A stretch of 64,000 nt of DNA, taken from contig OZ024810.1 in NCBI GenBank assembly GCA_964017045.1, positions 250,501 to 314,500 on the forward strand. Direction: 5' to 3'. The notes under the pieces are model-generated. The model was not told the origin of the DNA. It did no database searches and worked only from the letters and a program-made list of their open reading frames with translations. A program made the position numbers and the translations under genes. The stretch is from Omphiscola glabra. Its lineage: Eukaryota; Mollusca; Gastropoda; Lymnaeidae. Below, piece by piece: positions 62,701 through 64,000 of the stretch (within the stretch, counting starts at the first letter, position 1; each line of letters begins with the position of its first letter).

Positions 62701-63883
62701 TGTGAGGGTTGGAGTGGACAGTTGTGTGTGAGGGTTGGAGTGGACAGTTGTGTGTGAGGGTTGGAGTGGACAGTTGTGTGTGAGGGTTGGAGTGGACAGT
62801 TGTGTGTGAGGGTTGGAGTGGACAGTTGTGTGTGAGGGTTGGAGTGGAGAGTTGTGTGTGAGGGTTGGAGTGGACAGTTGTGTGTGAGGGTTGGAGTGGA
62901 GAGTTGTGTGTGAGGGTTGGAGTGGAGAGTTATGTGTGAGGGTTGGAGTGGAGAGTTGTGTGTGAGGGTTGGAGTGGACAGTTGTGTGTGAGGGTTGGAG
63001 TGGACAGTTGTGTATGAGGGTTGGAGTGGACATTTGTGTGTGAAGGTTAGTTGACAGTGGACAGTTGTGTGTGAGGGTTGGTTGACAGTGGAGAGTTGGG
63101 GGGGGGGGTAGTTGACAGTGGAGAGATGTGTGTGCAGGTTAGTTGACAGTAGACAGTTGTTGAGGGGGTTAGTTGACAGTGGAGAGTTGTTGAGGGGGTT
63201 AGTTGACAGTGGAGAGATGTGTGTGCAGGTTAGTTGAAAGTTGAGAGTTGTGGAGGGGTTTAGTTGACAGTGGAGAGTTGTTGAGGAGGTTAGTTGACAG
63301 TGGAGAGTTGTTGAGGAGGTTAGTTGACAGTGGGGAGTTGTTGAGGAGGTTAGTTGACAGTGGAGAGTTGTTGAGGTTAGTTGACAGTGGAGAGTTGTTG
63401 AGGAGATTAGTTGACAGTGGAGAGTTGTTGAGGGGGTTAGTTGACAGTGGGTAGTTGTGGAGGCGGTTAGTTGACAGTGGAGAGGTGTTGAGGGGGTTAG
63501 TTGACAGTGGAGAGGTGTTGAGGGGGTTAGTTGACAGTTGTGGAGGGGGTTAGTTGACAGTGGAGAGTTGTTGAGGGGTTAGTTGAGAGTGGAGAGTTGT
63601 GGAGGGGGTTAGTTGACAGTGGACAGTTGTTGAGGGGGTTAGTTGACAGTGGAGAGTTGTTGAGGGGTTAGTTAACAGTGGAGAGTTGTGGGGGGGGGGG
63701 GGTAGTTGACAGTGGAGTTATGTATGTGAGGGTTAGGGGATGCTGGTTCCACTTTGACCAAAAAAAATTTGATACTATAGAATTTTTTTTTAAAAATATT
63801 ATTTGACTTTACAGATAAATTCTCAATTGCTTTCAGAAAGTTGAAGATTTGGATCAAGATATTGAAAAGTCTCAACAATTTGT
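56749..63883 (+). CDS. unrecognised acidic Ser/Thr-rich protein with PP1-docking-like motif, partial at 3' end
   Basis: Exons 56749-56904, 58328-58481, 58694-58916, 59506-59566, 59989-60166, 60698-60766, 61108-61253 and 63837-63883 keep one frame through every GT-AG junction, giving at least 344 residues. The last donor (GTGAGT at 63884) shows the gene continues past the window. Residues 1-52 are basic and Ser/Thr-rich. KTVHF at 52-56 spans the exon 1/2 junction and fits the RVxF consensus for protein phosphatase 1 docking, followed by the acidic SEDEEV. Residues 57-230 are rich in Ser, Thr, Asp and Glu, hence probably disordered. Residues about 282-344 are charged with heptad-like spacing (LKMDNFQHKMVKKVEDLDQD), suggesting a coiled coil. 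No family is recognised and no function is assigned. The exon 3 donor GTTAGT is the least certain boundary, but only it restores the frame. Confidence 0.75.
59190..59490 (+). mobile_element. 3' end of a non-LTR retrotransposon
   Basis: The plus strand reads ITAFKTALKIHLFKLYYLD then stops, typical of the C-terminus of LINE reverse transcriptase polyproteins. It is followed by a short 3' tail (cagccctaggctggcgtacc then acgctata) ending in an aataataaataa microsatellite. The tail abuts the T-run of the acceptor at 59505 of the gene it sits in. Confidence 0.65.
59904..59988 (+). repeat. two-copy 42-bp duplication carrying a splice acceptor
   Basis: ccaaaatcttgaaattattt followed by gaaaaacttgatatcctcaga occurs twice in a row. 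Each copy ends in cctcag|accca. The second AG (59987-59988) is the acceptor that keeps the reading frame; the first would lead to a stop within eight codons. Confidence 0.8.
60890..61045. repeat. about 36-bp tandem repeat, 3-4 copies
   Basis: Unit ttactgtgtaggactttcac followed by ctgactcaccgctacc, with one shortened copy. Confidence 0.85.
61265..61370. repeat. about 36-bp tandem repeat, about 3 copies
   Basis: Unit cagtttctctgaatttttcc followed by ctttccaacgt. Confidence 0.8.
61405..61692. repeat. 30-bp minisatellite, about 9 copies
   Basis: Unit ataatgttcagttaatatct followed by aatttaccac; in the last intron of the partial gene. Confidence 0.95.
61965..62362. repeat. 46-bp minisatellite, about 8.5 copies
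   Basis: Unit aaacaatgaatatgtctttg followed by tccagcccattgcacaccaagtgtat. A single atatg/atgtg site varies. Confidence 0.95.
62500..63035. repeat. 26-bp minisatellite, about 20 copies
   Basis: Unit ggagtggacagttgtgtgtg followed by agggtt, with gagagttatg variants at intervals. Confidence 0.95.
63036..63715. repeat. 30-bp minisatellite, about 22 copies
   Basis: Unit ttagttgacagtggagagtt followed by gttgaggagg. It is clearly related to the preceding 26-bp array through gtggacagttgt. Confidence 0.94.
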
Positions 63884-64000
63884 GTGAGTGTCAACTACCG
63901 TTATAACTATAAAAAAAAAATTATATAATGCAATTGTTCATAACCCATTATAAGCCGTAGACCCAAAAAATAAAATTTTAGTTTGAGGTTTTATAAAATG

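Overview
The window is animal nuclear DNA. Genes are split into many short exons with GT-AG introns, intergenic DNA is AT-rich, and there are remnants of hAT transposons and non-LTR retrotransposons. Minisatellite density is very high. The gene content and repeat style would fit a gastropod mollusc, but this is inference: nothing in the sequence names the species. Most long open frames here are not genes. They are tandem arrays whose unit length is a multiple of three.

Layout. (1) 1-10,400: almost entirely minisatellites (27-, 33-, 45-, 42-, 28- and 38-bp units), including a 6.8-kb 42-bp array. (2) 10,440-24,685, + strand: a three-exon nucleoredoxin/tryparedoxin-like gene of 143 aa with a WCPPC active site. 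A TATA box and E-box precede it. Its 12.6-kb first intron is packed with about 15 different arrays, one of them a series of perfect CRE (TGACGTCA) sites, plus transposon debris. (3) 24,686-30,640: 3'UTR and intergenic DNA, with one orphan terminal-exon-like reading frame at 27,064-27,226. (4) 30,827-37,359, + strand: a complete ten-exon front-end fatty acyl desaturase of 434 aa, with a cytochrome b5 domain and three histidine boxes. (5) 37,360-45,227: intergenic, with a degenerate multi-unit repeat and a hAT element bounded by inverted repeats and an 8-bp target duplication. (6) 45,228-53,488, - strand: a cytosolic 5'-nucleotidase III (NT5C3/UMPH-1-like) gene of the HAD superfamily. Eight coding exon positions were joined in consistent phase; the first (start) exon is uncertain. 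The exon carrying the catalytic DFDxT motif is present twice, as two 70-nt cassettes with the same phases. (7) 56,749 to the right edge, + strand: eight exons of an unrecognised, acidic, Ser/Thr-rich protein with a PP1-docking-like KTVHF motif and a charged, probably coiled-coil region. It is divergently oriented to the nucleotidase and continues beyond the window.

The three recognised genes act in unrelated processes (thiol redox, long-chain PUFA synthesis, nucleotide catabolism); no shared pathway is claimed. The most interesting signals are the duplicated catalytic exon in the nucleotidase, repeated small duplications that copy splice acceptors in the two right-hand genes, and the CRE array in the nucleoredoxin intron. 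A further curiosity is that five unrelated minisatellites share an exact 42-bp period.
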